A stretch of DNA of 5,226 nucleotides from Lentisphaeria bacterium (lineage in GTDB: Bacteria; Verrucomicrobiota; Lentisphaeria; Victivallales; GWF2-50-93). The notes beneath the pieces were generated by a model that was not told where the DNA came from, did not search any database, and saw only the letters and a program-made list of their open reading frames with translations. This document shows positions 5,048 through 5,226 of this stretch, piece by piece. Made by a program: the position numbers and the translations under genes. The stretch spans positions 1-5,226 of the forward strand of contig JAGVIF010000413.1 in the NCBI GenBank assembly GCA_020056205.1, written 5' to 3'. Within the stretch, counting starts at the first letter, position 1. Every line of letters begins with the position of its first letter.

Positions 5048-5226
5048 ATTCTGTTGCTGCCGAGAAAGTTACATTTTTAACCCCTGCGAACGCGCATGCG
5101 TCAAGGACGTTGATCACCCGCTGATGTTGTGTGTCGTCATCTGCCCCGATTGTTATCAGGGCTTCAGTTTTTGCGGCATCCGCCGCCAGTTTATATTTGA
5201 CGAGGGTCGAGGTCAGTTCCGGAAGG
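5046..5226 (-). CDS. ExbD/TolR-family biopolymer transport protein, C-terminal part
   Basis: The gene is cut by the window edge: 59 residues and a TAG (5048-5046) remain. The sequence matches the C-terminal periplasmic domain of ExbD/TolR. LITIGADDDTQHQRVINVLD aligns with the family pattern of a hydrophobic strand, a D-containing turn and the helix '..V...MD', and AFAGVKNVTFSA matches 'A(G)V..V.F.T' at the end. ExbD proteins have one N-terminal membrane helix with a proton-carrying Asp, which would lie outside the window. They work with the ExbB/TolQ ring to use the proton gradient to drive TonB or TolA. It was too short to appear as a complete ORF. The next gene follows by 8 bases, so an exbB-exbD-VWA operon is expected, with exbB beyond the right edge. 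Confidence 0.82.
   Translation of the reverse strand, partial: LPELTSTLVKYKLAADAAKTEALITIGADDDTQHQRVINVLDACAFAGVKNVTFSAATE

Overview
This window reads as chromosomal DNA from a Gram-negative, outer-membrane-bearing bacterium. The evidence is an ExbD/TolR-type inner-membrane protein, a protein with a Sec signal peptide, and a GT-C fold membrane glycosyltransferase. Base composition is moderate, with no sign of extreme bias. The style of the proteins suggests an uncultivated or PVC-type lineage (Lentisphaerae, Kiritimatiellota or Omnitrophota-like): a short-loop GT2, a 'GWDELVYQL' GT-C enzyme, and a von Willebrand A protein beside ExbD. That placement is an impression from family resemblance, not a computed result.

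Left half (1-2842, + strand): a 153-base leader holds a perfect TATAAT hexamer, an AAGGAG Shine-Dalgarno-like site followed at once by a nine-codon mini-ORF, and five tandem 7-base repeats. The start codon of the first gene lies inside the fifth repeat. The two genes that follow overlap by 8 bases: a family 2 glycosyltransferase (154-996) and a 617-residue polytopic GT-C type glycosyltransferase (989-2842). They probably act together on a lipid-linked or surface glycan. A perfect 9-bp inverted repeat straddling the second gene's stop, followed by T-rich DNA, looks like its terminator.

Middle (2843-3115): the gap between two convergent operons holds a cluster of four short palindromes. One is in one orientation and three are in the other, the latter as an exact 40-bp tandem array. 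Each palindrome is flanked by GTAG on the appropriate strand. This is the layout of REP/BIME elements mobilised by RAYT (TnpA-REP) transposases.

Right half (3116-5226, - strand): three tightly packed genes read leftward. They are the C-terminus of an ExbD/TolR-like protein (cut by the window edge), a 452-residue membrane-anchored protein with a TonB-like N-terminus but a MIDAS-containing VWA domain where TonB would carry its receptor-binding domain, and a 188-residue secreted protein of unknown function. The last two overlap by ATGA and must be translationally coupled. The most interesting hypothesis here is an ExbB/ExbD-type, proton-driven complex whose energised partner is a VWA protein, with the small periplasmic protein as its companion.
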